A stretch of 64,000 nt of DNA from Pseudomonas frederiksbergensis (GTDB lineage: Bacteria > Pseudomonadota > Gammaproteobacteria > Pseudomonadales > Pseudomonadaceae), in contig NZ_CP017886.1 in NCBI RefSeq assembly GCF_001874645.1, forward strand, positions 5,570,501-5,634,500. Reading direction: 5' to 3'. This document shows, piece after piece, positions 1-9,100 of the stretch; position 1 is the stretch's first letter; each line of letters opens with the position of its first letter. A model generated the notes under the pieces. The model had not been told where the DNA came from, ran no database searches, and saw only the letters and a list, made by a program, of their open reading frames with translations. The translations under genes and the position numbers were made by a program.

Positions 1-989
1 ACGGCGCGATAAGCCGATTTGTTGTCGGCGTCCATCACCAGCACGAACTTTTTACCCAGGTCGGTACCGACGGCTTCGTCGTTGATCAACACGGCGGAGT
101 AGGTCCCGCTGCCCACCAGTTTCAGGCGAGCGTAGAGGCCGGGGGTGTATTCGCCCTTGCTGTTATCAAATACGGCACGACCACGAATGGTGCCGGTTTT
201 CGGGTTGACCTGGTTGTCGACGAAGTTCATCTGGCCCAGGTGTGGGTTGCCTTCTTCATTGGACAGACCAAGGTAAACCGGAGTGGTTTGACCGCGTTGG
301 CCCTGGCGGGCGAGTTGGGTGTACTTGAGGTACACACGCTCATCGGCGTCGAAGTAGGCGTAAATCTTGTCGGTGGAGACCACGCTGGTCAGCGCGGTGA
401 CATCAGCGGTGACCAGGTTGCCGGCGGTGATTTCTGCACGGCTGACACGGCCGCTGATCGGTGCGGTGACGCGGGTGAAACTGAGATTCAGTTTGGCCAG
501 GTCCAATTGAGCCTGGATCGCGCCGACAGCGGCTCGGGCTTCTTGGGCGGCGCTGGTACGCGAGTCGGCCAGCTCCGCGGAAATCGCGTTGCTGGTGCGC
601 AGGCGTTCACCGCGTTGGGCTTCATTTTCGCTGCGGGTAGCATTGGCGCGGCCCTGGGCAACCAGGGCTTCAAGGCGGCGGACCTCAGCCTGGAACGGCC
701 GGGGGTCGATCTGGAACAACAGATCGCCTTTTTTTACCAGTGCACCTTCGGTGAAAGTGACTTCATCGATCTGGCCAGACACCCGAGGACGAATCTCGAC
801 GGTTTCCGGTGCTTCGAGGCGGCCAGTGAAATCGTCCCACTCGTTGACCGGTTGTTCCAGCACCTTGGCCACGCTGACTTTGGCCGGGGGCATGGTGGCG
901 GCAGCGTCCGGCGTCTTGCCGCAGGCGCTCATCACCAGCAAGGCCAAGAGGGCCAAGGGGAAGCGCAAATGTTTGAGTGACTGTTCCAT
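1..989 (-). CDS. mexE: RND efflux periplasmic adaptor, MexE-like (C-terminus off window)
   Basis: Periplasmic membrane-fusion subunit linking an RND inner-membrane pump to an outer-membrane channel. Translating the minus strand from the ATG at 989 gives about 329 residues open to the window edge. It starts with a lipoprotein signal (LLVMSACGK, lipobox Cys at about residue 23). It continues with the HlyD/RND adaptor core: RPRVSGQI, EGALVKKGDLLFQIDPRPF, a coiled-coil hairpin (about residues 105-160), ITAPISGRVSRAEITAGNLV-type lipoyl half, and NQVNPKTGTIRGRAVFDN. The wording closely follows MexE of MexEF-OprN as I know it. The pump and channel genes would lie to the left, outside the window. The gene reads away from pmsB with about 420 bp between. 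Confidence 0.88.
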   Translation of the reverse strand, partial: MEQSLKHLRFPLALLALLVMSACGKTPDAAATMPPAKVSVAKVLEQPVNEWDDFTGRLEAPETVEIRPRVSGQIDEVTFTEGALVKKGDLLFQIDPRPFQAEVRRLEALVAQGRANATRSENEAQRGERLRTSNAISAELADSRTSAAQEARAAVGAIQAQLDLAKLNLSFTRVTAPISGRVSRAEITAGNLVTADVTALTSVVSTDKIYAYFDADERVYLKYTQLARQGQRGQTTPVYLGLSNEEGNPHLGQMNFVDNQVNPKTGTIRGRAVFDNSKGEYTPGLYARLKLVGSGTYSAVLINDEAVGTDLGKKFVLVMDADNKSAYRA

Positions 990-1071
990 GGATGCATCCG
1001 CCAATGTATTGAGATGGGCGGATGATGCTCGGCGGGGCGGTATCAAACGAATCGAATGAGGCAAAGGTAAC

Positions 1072-1088
1072 TATCATTCGGAATGATA
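1072..1088. promoter_or_regulatory. perfect 8-1-8 palindrome upstream of the mexE-like gene
   Basis: TATCATTC-G-GAATGATA is a perfect inverted repeat centred about 90 bases upstream of the mexE-like start. Size and position suit a dimeric repressor or activator operator. I cannot assign the protein. It is not the NodD-like box expected for MexT, and it only loosely resembles half of a Fur box. Confidence 0.45.
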
Positions 1089-1325
1089 TAAGCGGCAAGT
1101 GAGCCCTCTAGCATGGGGCTTTCGTTAGGTGGCTATCAATGTTCCTGATGACAATTCTGTGTTGCGCAGAATGCAAAGGACAGCCTTGAAACCGCGTCGC
1201 GAAGAGGTCATCAGTGGTGGCGGGGATTGGTTTGGAAGCGCCGGCTGAAACAGCGGGCACTACGTCAATCACGCAGGTGTGGCACGCCTGGCCATTCACT
1301 CGGACGATAAACCGATTGAAAGTGC

Positions 1326-1350
1326 AGGGCGCCCCTCTCTGGCGCCCTTT
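1326..1350. terminator. GC-rich hairpin downstream of pmsB
   Basis: Perfect 8-bp inverted repeat AGGGCGCC/GGCGCCCT with a 7-base loop, about 60 bases past the pmsB stop. There is only a short T stretch, so this is a weak intrinsic terminator at best, or an mRNA-stabilising stem. Confidence 0.4.
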
Positions 1351-1410
1351 CAAAACCACACACTCAGAAACGTCTACACAGTGTCCTTGGTCATACGCTC
1401 ATCAATGGGC

Positions 1411-1734
1411 TTATGCCTTGTTTCGGTCGGGATAAGTGACTTGCCAGTGCAGAATCTGCTGTTGGATATTCCAATGAATAATCTGCTCGTAGAGCTTCTC
1501 GACGAAGGCCACTTCGAACCCAGCGGCGACTGCCCACTCGCGGCGGTCTTCGAGCATCGCCGCGACTCGCTCCGGTGCGGGGATAGCCTGCTCATTGGCT
1601 TTGAATTGCACAGCGGCTTTCACATAACCCAGGCGTTGTTTCAAGGACTCAAGGATCTGGCGATCAAAAAAATCGATGCCTGCCCGAACATCATTGAGGC
1701 TTTCGCAGGCTTCAGGCGTTTTAAGTTGCGACAT
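1411..1734 (-). CDS. pmsB: isochorismate pyruvate lyase PmsB (salicylate synthesis)
   Basis: 107 aa, cytoplasmic, AroQ-fold enzyme that eliminates pyruvate from isochorismate to give salicylate. Length and text match the PchB/PmsB family: VRAGIDFFDRQI with Arg17, LKQRLGYVKAA with Arg34, FKANEQAIPAPERVAAML with the active-site loop Lys, and IIHWNIQQQI with the conserved Gln. Start ATG at 1734 is preceded by a GAGA-type ribosome site. It is the last gene of pmsCEAB, 36 bp after pmsA. The separate synthase (PmsC) and lyase make this a two-enzyme salicylate route rather than a fused Irp9/MbtI-type salicylate synthase. Confidence 0.93.
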   Translation of the reverse strand: MSQLKTPEACESLNDVRAGIDFFDRQILESLKQRLGYVKAAVQFKANEQAIPAPERVAAMLEDRREWAVAAGFEVAFVEKLYEQIIHWNIQQQILHWQVTYPDRNKA

Positions 1735-1770
1735 AGTGCTTGTCTCAATGTGTGATGAAAATAGCCAATT

Positions 1771-2997
1771 TCAGATGACGTCGAATCGGGGACACGTCTC
1801 CCTGGCGGAGTGTGAAGGTCGTCGCTCATGACCCTCTTGTTTGACATGCGCCCCCCCAAATCGCCAGGCATCGGTCTCAAGCTCGGTAATGACCTCATCG
1901 ATCAATGCGTCGATCATTAAGTTGTCGTGATGATGGGGTGTCGTTATCAAGTGCGCCGTATCGCCAGATATCGCCAGGCAATATTTCTTCGCAATCCACT
2001 GCGACGGGCAGGGGAACACTACGGTGATGGAGTTCTCGTTGCGCCAGGCATCAATGCCCGCAGCCTGGAATCGATCCACCGCATACTGTGCTTTTTCCAG
2101 GCTGTGGTGGATACGCTGGCGCCAGTCAGCGAACGAGTGGCTACGGAGTGCCGCCCACATCATCAACGGTGTATGGCCATTGCGCGAGCCACTGATGGTC
2201 TTGTCATGGGCCAGGATGTAGTCCACTTCCACCGAGATGCGCGCAACGTTCTTGCGTTTGGCCACGACGATCCCGCAAGGAATGGGCGAACCGATCATCT
2301 TGTGGCCGGAGACGCAGATCGAGTCGATGCCATCGGCGAACGAGAAGGGCTGTGGGTGATCGACGAAGGGCAGGATCATCCCGCTCAGCGCTGCGTCTGC
2401 GTGCAAGTAGTAGTCATGACGGGCAATGCCCGCCTGCTGCAGACGCTGTTGAATGGTGGCGATATTGTCGACCGCTCCGCGCAGGGTGGTGCCGATGTTA
2501 GCGAAGATGATGGGGTGGCGTTCCTGGTCGGCGGTTATTTTTGCCATCAGGTCGTCGTAGTCGATTTCGCCATTGGCCAATGACTCGACTGCACGACATT
2601 TGATCCGTAGCAACTTGACGATTTTCGCAACGGAGTAATGGGTGTCTTTCGAGTAGTACAGGGTGCCGTCCGGGAACAGTTCGCGACCCAGGTAGCAGCC
2701 AAACATGTTGCCTTCGGTCCCCCCGTTGGTGACGTAGCCCCAGCTGTCTTCAAGCGCAATGTTGAACAGCTCGGAGAAGTACGTCATGACGTCCTTTTCA
2801 AAGTCGAATGAGTTCAACAGGTAGTTGCTGTACTCGTTCCAATCCCCGCAGTTGTTGATCGAAAAACGCAGGAAGCGATGCAACTGGGAGTAATCGAAGT
2901 CCGCTGATTCGGGGTACCCGATATTGAAGTACTGATTCGTCACGCAGTGCTGCCAGAAGCGCTCAAGCCTGCTTTGGTCGGCAGTGGATAAAGTCAT
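1771..2997 (-). CDS. pmsA: PLP-dependent histidine decarboxylase PmsA
   Basis: 408 aa, group II pyridoxal-phosphate decarboxylase making histamine, the amine cap of pseudomonine-type siderophores. Evidence: [12 protein letters not shown] (cofactor phosphate region), [17 protein letters not shown] (His stacking on PLP), HADAALSG (Asp pairing with pyridine N), and [13 protein letters not shown], where the Lys is the Schiff-base residue. This is the bacterial PLP HDC subfamily, not the pyruvoyl enzyme. ATG at 2997 has a strong AAAGGAG site. The last ~25 residues after DAWRFGG look like an extension beyond the usual ~380 aa. Gene order C-E-A-B matches the published pmsCEAB arrangement. Confidence 0.93.
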   Translation of the reverse strand: MTLSTADQSRLERFWQHCVTNQYFNIGYPESADFDYSQLHRFLRFSINNCGDWNEYSNYLLNSFDFEKDVMTYFSELFNIALEDSWGYVTNGGTEGNMFGCYLGRELFPDGTLYYSKDTHYSVAKIVKLLRIKCRAVESLANGEIDYDDLMAKITADQERHPIIFANIGTTLRGAVDNIATIQQRLQQAGIARHDYYLHADAALSGMILPFVDHPQPFSFADGIDSICVSGHKMIGSPIPCGIVVAKRKNVARISVEVDYILAHDKTISGSRNGHTPLMMWAALRSHSFADWRQRIHHSLEKAQYAVDRFQAAGIDAWRNENSITVVFPCPSQWIAKKYCLAISGDTAHLITTPHHHDNLMIDALIDEVITELETDAWRFGGAHVKQEGHERRPSHSARETCPRFDVI

Positions 2998-3024
2998 TTC
3001 TAACTCCTTTTAGAGGCCGCCCGG

Positions 3025-4860
3025 TCAGGCGGCTTTTTGCTTCGTGTCTACCAGCGACCACCAACTGGCGAGCGTGGGCGAGGCCGCCAGCTCTTCGAAG
3101 CTGACAGCGATACCGCGTTCTTTGAGCTCCGCAGCGAGCTTCATCACCTGCAAGGAATCGAGGCCGTAGAAAATCAGGTTTTCCTCTGGGTCCAGGTCTT
3201 CACAGTCCTCGACAAGTTGCAGTACGCGGGTGTGTAACCAGGCGCGGGTGGTTTCCGCCGCCAGGAACTGGCGTAGTTGCTTTTTGTCGATCTTGCCCAC
3301 GGCCGTCAGCGGCATGGTCTCGATGAGCCGGATGCGATCGGGCAGTTTGTATTCGGCGATGCCGAGTTCCATCAAGTGGCGTCTCAAGGCGGGTGGTTTG
3401 AGAGTGGGGTTGCGGGAGACGACGAAGGCGCAGCTCTTTTCCCCTAGTCTGTCGTCGGGCATGGCCACCAGGCCGGCGTGGGTCACGTCCGGGTGGAGGA
3501 CGATGAGGTTTTCGATTTCCTCCGAGGCCACTTTTTCGCCACCGCGGTTGATCTGATCCTTGACCCTGCCGACGACCCGCAAATCGCCTGTCGGTGTGAG
3601 CTGAACGAGGTCGCCGGAATAGTAGTAACCCTCATTGTCAAACGCCTGGGCATTCTGTTCAGGGCTTCGGTAATACCCGCAGAACGTGTAAGGACCGCGA
3701 GTGGCGAGCATGCCAGGCTCGCCGTGCGGGACGGGAATGCCGTGTTCGTCGACGATTTTGATTTCGTCATCCGGACTGATTGGACGGCCTTGAGTGGTGA
3801 AGATCTGTTCGTTTGAGTCGTCCAGGCGGGTGTAGTTGATCAGCCCCTCGGCCATGCCGAACACCTGCTGCAACGTGCAGCCGAGCACTCCGGGAACCTG
3901 GCGTGCCAGCGAGTCGGCGAAACAGGCGCCGCCGACCTGGAGGAATTCCAGCGATTGCAGTTGCTCTTTGTGCTCCGGTGCGGCCTGCAACCACAAGGCG
4001 ACCGCACTTGGAACCAAGGCCACGGTATTCACTTCATGGCGCTGAATGATCGAAAAGCAAGTCAATGGCTCCGGGCTGGGAGCCATGACGATAGTGCCGC
4101 CGGCATACAGGACACCCAAGGCGCCGGGCGAGCTGAGCAAGAAGTTGTGCGCCGCAGGCAGGGCGCACAGAAAGCGCGTTTGTGGTGTGAGCTCGCATAC
4201 GTGCGCACTCGCCCGAGCGTTGTAGTGATAGTCGTTATGGGTGCGCGGGATGAGTTTGGGGGTGCCTGTGCTGCCGCCGGACAATTGGAATAGCGCCACT
4301 TCACCCGGTTCGCTGGGGGAGAAGTCCACGTGGCGCTCACTTGGGGTTTTGATCCAGGCGGCGAGGTTGTTTTCGGGACGCAGTTCGCCCAGCAGCAGGG
4401 TGATTTCAGGGCTGGAGCCCACTTCCTTGAGGTCTGCGATGTAGCTGTCGTCGCGAAAGACTTCATGCTCACGAGAAGCGATCAGCAGCCTAGGCGTGAT
4501 TTGCTTGGCGTAGCTCTTGAGTTCCAGTTTTCGATGGCTGTAGAGCGCGTTGAGGGGCGCAATCCCGGTCTTGAGCAGCGCGAACAAGACAATGTAAAAC
4601 TCCGCAATATTGGGCAGTTGCACCAAGGCGGTGTCGCCTTTGCCAAGCCCGCTGGCCGCCAGACGCGAAGCCAGGTTGGACGACAGCTGCTCCAGCTCGG
4701 CATAGCTGAAACGACGATCACCGCAAATAATCGCCGATGCGTGAGGTTGCGACTGGCTGCGTGCCTGAAGAATTTGTGTGAGTGGTTTGTCGATCCAGTA
4801 GCCTTTTTCCCGATAGCTCTGCGCTCTGTCGAGGGGCCAGTGATGGAATTCTATAGTCAT
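3025..4860 (-). CDS. pmsE: salicylate-AMP ligase fused to aryl carrier protein (PmsE)
   Basis: 611 aa. The N-terminal ~530 residues are a DhbE/EntE-type aryl-acid adenylation domain (LSGGSTGTPKLIPRTHND core A3 motif, GQVFGMAEG-like A5, YYSGDLV, GRVKDQINRGGEKV, and Lys in AVGKIDKKQLR). The last ~70 residues are a carrier domain with FYGLDSLQ, Ser569 being the phosphopantetheine site. It activates salicylate and loads it on its own ArCP to start the chain, unlike PchD/PchE where the ArCP sits on the next enzyme. The frame is open upstream to 5379, but that part is antisense to pmsC; the start is taken at ATG 4860 (MTIEFHHWPLD), 26 bp after pmsC, matching the N-terminus of the family. Confidence 0.92.
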   Translation of the reverse strand: MTIEFHHWPLDRAQSYREKGYWIDKPLTQILQARSQSQPHASAIICGDRRFSYAELEQLSSNLASRLAASGLGKGDTALVQLPNIAEFYIVLFALLKTGIAPLNALYSHRKLELKSYAKQITPRLLIASREHEVFRDDSYIADLKEVGSSPEITLLLGELRPENNLAAWIKTPSERHVDFSPSEPGEVALFQLSGGSTGTPKLIPRTHNDYHYNARASAHVCELTPQTRFLCALPAAHNFLLSSPGALGVLYAGGTIVMAPSPEPLTCFSIIQRHEVNTVALVPSAVALWLQAAPEHKEQLQSLEFLQVGGACFADSLARQVPGVLGCTLQQVFGMAEGLINYTRLDDSNEQIFTTQGRPISPDDEIKIVDEHGIPVPHGEPGMLATRGPYTFCGYYRSPEQNAQAFDNEGYYYSGDLVQLTPTGDLRVVGRVKDQINRGGEKVASEEIENLIVLHPDVTHAGLVAMPDDRLGEKSCAFVVSRNPTLKPPALRRHLMELGIAEYKLPDRIRLIETMPLTAVGKIDKKQLRQFLAAETTRAWLHTRVLQLVEDCEDLDPEENLIFYGLDSLQVMKLAAELKERGIAVSFEELAASPTLASWWSLVDTKQKAA

Positions 4861-4886
4861 GATTGTCACTACTGAAAAAGTTCGTA

Positions 4887-6062
4887 TTAGTGGGCCAAAC
4901 CGCAGGCGCGCAGCATGGTGCCGAGTTTGGTCTGGACTTCTGTCCATTCGGAGTCGGGGCTCGAGGCTTCGACGATGCCAGCGCCGGCGAACAGGCGGAC
5001 CCTGTTGCGCTTGACGGTGCCGCAGCGAATGGTCACCACCCACTCGCCATTGCCTTGGGCGTCGCACCAGCCAACCATGCCGGTGAACAGGCCACGCTCG
5101 AAGGGTTCGACGAAGCGGATCAGGCGCCGGGCGCGCTCGGTGGGGAACCCACAGACGGCAGGGGTTGGATGCAGGCGGCAGGCAAGCTGCAAGGCCGAGA
5201 CTGTCGGATCCGCCAATGTGCCTTCGATACGCGTGGAGAGATGCCAAAGTGCGGGCGTGCTGATAAGGGTGGGGCGCTGGGGCACATTCAGCTGTGTGCA
5301 CAGCTCCCCAAGTTGAGTGGCAATGTCCTCGGTCACGAGGCGGTGCTCGTAGTGATCCTTTTCCGAAGCGGACAGCCAATCTGCGTTGCGCCGGTCCGCT
5401 TGTGGATCGGTCATGCGTTTGGCCGAACCCGCCAGCGGGTTGGACACGAAGTTCAGACCGTCCTTGTGGACGAGCAGCTCGGGGCTGACGCCGATCAGCG
5501 TAGCGCCGTCCAGCATGGGTACACGGAAGTGATAGCCGCTTTGATTCTGGGCTCGCAGATTGTTCTGCATGGCGCCCACATCCACATCCTGCGCAAACAC
5601 CAGCTCACGTTGCACCGAGAGCACGGCCTTGCGCACGTCACTGTGGCGGAAGTTGACGATCGCGTGCTCTACCGCGCGTTTGAAGCCTTGCTCGTCCGGT
5701 ATGTTTTTTTGCTCGATCAGTTCAGGCAGTGTTGCGACGCCTGTCCGCGCGGTGGTGCTTCGTGCTCGCCACTCGGCGTGTTCGGGGATGTAGAGGCAAG
5801 AGGCTTCAGCAGGATCGAAGGGGATGGCGCCGACGATTATCGGGTTGCTCTGGCCGGCCTTGCGCGCCCGGTCGAGGGCTTGCATAACGGTTTTCTGGAA
5901 CAGGCTATTGGCGTTATCGCCGCCAATGGCAGGTGTTTCGATTCGCTGAAGCATCCCGGCGACTGTTAGTTCTCGATCGCCGGAGGTGAATGAAAAACGC
6001 TCTTTTTCATCAATGGCTTGCACCTCATCCGTGTCATTCGCTCTTAGGGTGCCCGATCTCAT
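4887..6062 (-). CDS. pmsC: isochorismate synthase PmsC
   Basis: 391 aa, chorismate-binding (MST family) enzyme converting chorismate to isochorismate for salicylate. Seen: GAIPFDPAEASCLYIP, SPELLVHKDG, NPLAGSAKR, SEKDHYEHRLVTEDIA, HLSTRIEG, LHPTPAVCGFP, ERGLFTGMVGWCDAQGNGEW and LFAGAGIVEASSPDSEW, the order found in EntC/PchA/DhbC. The isochorismate-synthase lysine region is not separately verified. ATG at 6062 has GGAGG about 10 bases upstream. First gene of pmsCEAB, divergent from pmsD, with a Fur-box-like site between them, so both arms should respond to iron. Confidence 0.92.
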   Translation of the reverse strand: MRSGTLRANDTDEVQAIDEKERFSFTSGDRELTVAGMLQRIETPAIGGDNANSLFQKTVMQALDRARKAGQSNPIIVGAIPFDPAEASCLYIPEHAEWRARSTTARTGVATLPELIEQKNIPDEQGFKRAVEHAIVNFRHSDVRKAVLSVQRELVFAQDVDVGAMQNNLRAQNQSGYHFRVPMLDGATLIGVSPELLVHKDGLNFVSNPLAGSAKRMTDPQADRRNADWLSASEKDHYEHRLVTEDIATQLGELCTQLNVPQRPTLISTPALWHLSTRIEGTLADPTVSALQLACRLHPTPAVCGFPTERARRLIRFVEPFERGLFTGMVGWCDAQGNGEWVVTIRCGTVKRNRVRLFAGAGIVEASSPDSEWTEVQTKLGTMLRACGLAH

Positions 6063-6103
6063 TTGGGGAAAGCCTCCGTGGCCTATGGGGAAAAAATTAA
6101 GTC

Positions 6104-6122
6104 TTGAAATGTAATCATTATC
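6104..6122. promoter_or_regulatory. Fur-box-like site between pmsC and pmsD
   Basis: The 19 bases match GATAATGATAATCATTATC at 13 positions by eye, including an unbroken AATCATTATC half (6113-6122). It lies in the 113-bp divergent region, 42 bp from pmsC and 54 bp from pmsD, so one repressor site could silence both arms when iron is sufficient. A second partial site (TAATCATTTAGAT) follows at about 6141. Confidence 0.6.
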
Positions 6123-6175
6123 GTTTCTAATATGGGACGCTAATCATTTAGATTTGTCAATCACATGAGTGAGCC

Positions 6176-9100
6176 ATGAGAGAGTTAACTTCAATGCAAG
6201 CCGCCTGTTGGATCGGGCGCGCTGCTCATGCGTCTTTAGGGAGAGTTTCGGCTCATCTTTATGCCGAGTTTGATGGTCGTTCCATTGACCTGGAACGGCT
6301 TCGCAAGGCGCTTGAACGGGTATGTCTGCTGCATCCCATGCTGCGGGTTCGGCTGAATGCAGAGGGCCTGCAATCCATTGCTTCGATGGACCAGTCACCG
6401 CCGTTGGAAGTCGAAGATCTACGCGTGATGACCGAGCTGGAAGTGGCGCGGCATCTGCTCTGCAAACGTGAGGAATGGACTCATCAGCAGCTTGATCTCG
6501 GCCATTGCCCGGGCGTCCGTTTCTCGGTCAGCCTGCTGGCGGGCGATGAGTTCCGCTTGCACGTCGATACGGACATGATCGCCATCGACCCGTCGAGTTT
6601 CCGCATATTAATCGAAGACCTGGCACGGTTTTATGATGACCCCGACGGACCGGTTCCACACACGCCTTCTTTCTTCGATTGGTACGACAAGGCGCGTACC
6701 GATACCTCGCTCAAAGTCGCCCGAGAACGAGACCGCATTTGGTGGCGTGAGCGCCTGGCTGAAGTCGCTCCTGCGCCCACATTGCCGTTTCTCGAGGTTC
6801 AGCCTGATCAAGCCCGGAGCCATCGATTAAGCACATGGCTTGGCCCCGATGAGCGTCAGGCGTTACAGCGTCTGGCCCGTGAGCGAAGAATGACCCTGTC
6901 GACCTTGATGATGGGGCTTTTCGCGGCTGTACTCGGGGCGCAGACAGGGGACCGGAAATTTCGCCTCAACGTGCCCACGTTCTGGCGTCCGCCACTGGTG
7001 GATGAAGTCGAGCGGGTAGTCGGCGATTTTGCCAACGTGCTGATTCTCGATGTGGATATCGAGTCGGCCCGGAGCCCCGCAGCCCTTTGCACGCAGATGG
7101 CGAAAAAGATGGTCGATTTGCTCGAACATTGCGCCTATCCAGGGGTGAATCTGATGCGCGATCTTTCTCGCCATCATGGTTCGCCGCAACTGGCGCCGGT
7201 GGTGTTTACCGCAGCGCTGGACATGCCGGGTGGCGATCTTCTCTCGGAGCGCGTCCGGCGTGTCTTCGGGTCGATGAACTGGGTGATCTCCCAAGGGCCC
7301 CAGGTTGCACTCGACGCGCAGATTGCCTGCGCCGACGGCGGCATATTGATCAATTGGGACATTCGTCTTGATGCTCTGCCGGGAGCCTGGGTGTCGGATC
7401 TGTTCGATCGCTTCGTGGCGGTCGTGCGTGAGGTGTCTGTCTGCTCCGCGGTCCTGGATCAACCGTTTTCTCAGCGCACGCTGCCGCTGACCGCTCTTCA
7501 ACAGGCCTATTTGCTTGGGCGCAGCGCGCAGATGCCGCTGGGCGGCGTGGCCATGCAGGAGTTTCGCGAGTACCGCGGCTCTTTGGATCCTGCTCTGCTG
7601 CGAAGCCGGTTGGCCGGGATGGTCCAGCGCCACGAAAGCCTGAGAACACGGATCGATGCGCAAAAACTCGTGCAGCTTGTCAGTGATGAGGTGCAGATAA
7701 ACCTGCAGGAAGTCGACCTCACTGCTCTGTCGCCAGAAGATGCGCTTGGCTACGTTGAGGAGCGTCGTGAGGATTATGCACACGCGCTGTTCGAGCTGGA
7801 TCGCTCGCCCTGGAATGTCACGGTCTTCCGGCTCCCGGAAGGTCATCTGTGCGTTTTTGTGCGCCTTGATGCATTGATCCTCGATGGGCGATCGATTGCA
7901 ACCCTCATGGTTGAACTGTTCGACGGTGTAGTCGGCGAGGAACCGTTCACAGAGGTTACCCCTGAGCCAGAAGACCTCGCCCGCCAACGCAAGGCGGATG
8001 CCGCTTATTGGAAAGCCAAACTCGCCTCCGTGAGCGGTGCTCCACGTTTGCCGTGGATCACCGCGCTGGACCAGGTGGGCGCTTCTCGCTATGAGCGACA
8101 GAGCTTGTTGGTGCCCAAAGCGGCGTTCAGCGCGTTCTGCAAACTGGGAGCGCGGCAACGGCTGTTCAAGAACTCCACCCTGATGGCGCTGGTGCTGGAA
8201 GTGCTTTCCCACTGGGTCGATGAGGGGGGATTGTGTGTCGCGGTGCCTGTTGCCCCGCAAACGAGTGGTGCCTTTGCCAATCGCTCAAGCTTTATCGCGG
8301 TCAATTGGAACTCCGATTCAGACGGTTTTGCGCAGCGGGCTACCCAGCTGCAAGTCGATGTGCTGGAAGGTTTGCAGCATCTGGTCTTTTCAGGGGTTGA
8401 CCTTGCCCGGTTGCTGTTCGAATCCCACGGTCCAGGCCCCGTCCTGCCTGTGGTGATCACCAACGGTTTTTCCTGGCCGGTCTCGCCGGTGGACAGTCCC
8501 ATGAGCCTGTGGGGCGGACTGACCCAGACACCACAGGTGGCGATGGATATTCGCTTCTCGGCCAACGCCGAGGGTGCCTTGGTGTTCGACATCGACTATG
8601 CACGCGAAGTACTTGATCCGGCCGTGGTCAGCGATATCTTGAGTGCCTTCGAAAGGGCGATCAGTCAGATCACGGCAAACGGTGTTTTTGCCATTGATGC
8701 CCCGGCGATTATTGACAGGCGCCACTACCGGCTGAATAGCCCGGTTACTGATGCGTGCCACGCAGCGTTTCTCGGGCAGATCGCGAGCCATATCTTTGAT
8801 CGTACCAACGCCAGAATCGCCCTTATCAGCGGCGACCGGCAAATCAGCTATGCCGAACTTGGCGACGGCGTATGCCGGGTGATCGCTGCGTTGAAAGCGC
8901 GCGGGCTTTCTCGGCGCAATGTGGTTGCCATATGCCTGCCCCGCAGCCCGGAGCACACGATGGTGACGTTGGCCTGTGCACTGACGGGCTTGATCTGGGT
9001 CCCCATCGATGCTTCAGCACCTGAGGAGCGACGGCTTTTCCTGCTGGAAAACTGTCGACCTGATCTGGTGGTGATCACCCAAGGTGAGCCTGTCGAGCAT

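Larger units (their letters stand above)
990..1410. other. gene-free stretch between mexE-like gene and pmsB
   Basis: About 420 bases with no convincing coding sequence. It holds the palindrome at 1072-1088 and a GC-rich hairpin at 1326-1348 (AGGGCGCC, 7-base loop, GGCGCCCT) that may end pmsCEAB transcription although no long T run follows it. Short open frames here lack ribosome sites and family features. Confidence 0.5.

Noticed and set aside
1108-1359. 83-codon minus-strand frame between mexE and pmsB
   Set aside because: No ribosome site or family resemblance; overlaps the hairpin at 1326-1348.
4861-5379. N-terminal extension of pmsE to 784 aa
   Set aside because: The extra part is antisense to pmsC and unlike aryl-AMP ligases; ATG 4860 gives the family N-terminus.
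6863-8260. 465-codon minus-strand frame inside pmsD
   Set aside because: Antisense to a clear NRPS domain; high GC at third positions creates long false frames.
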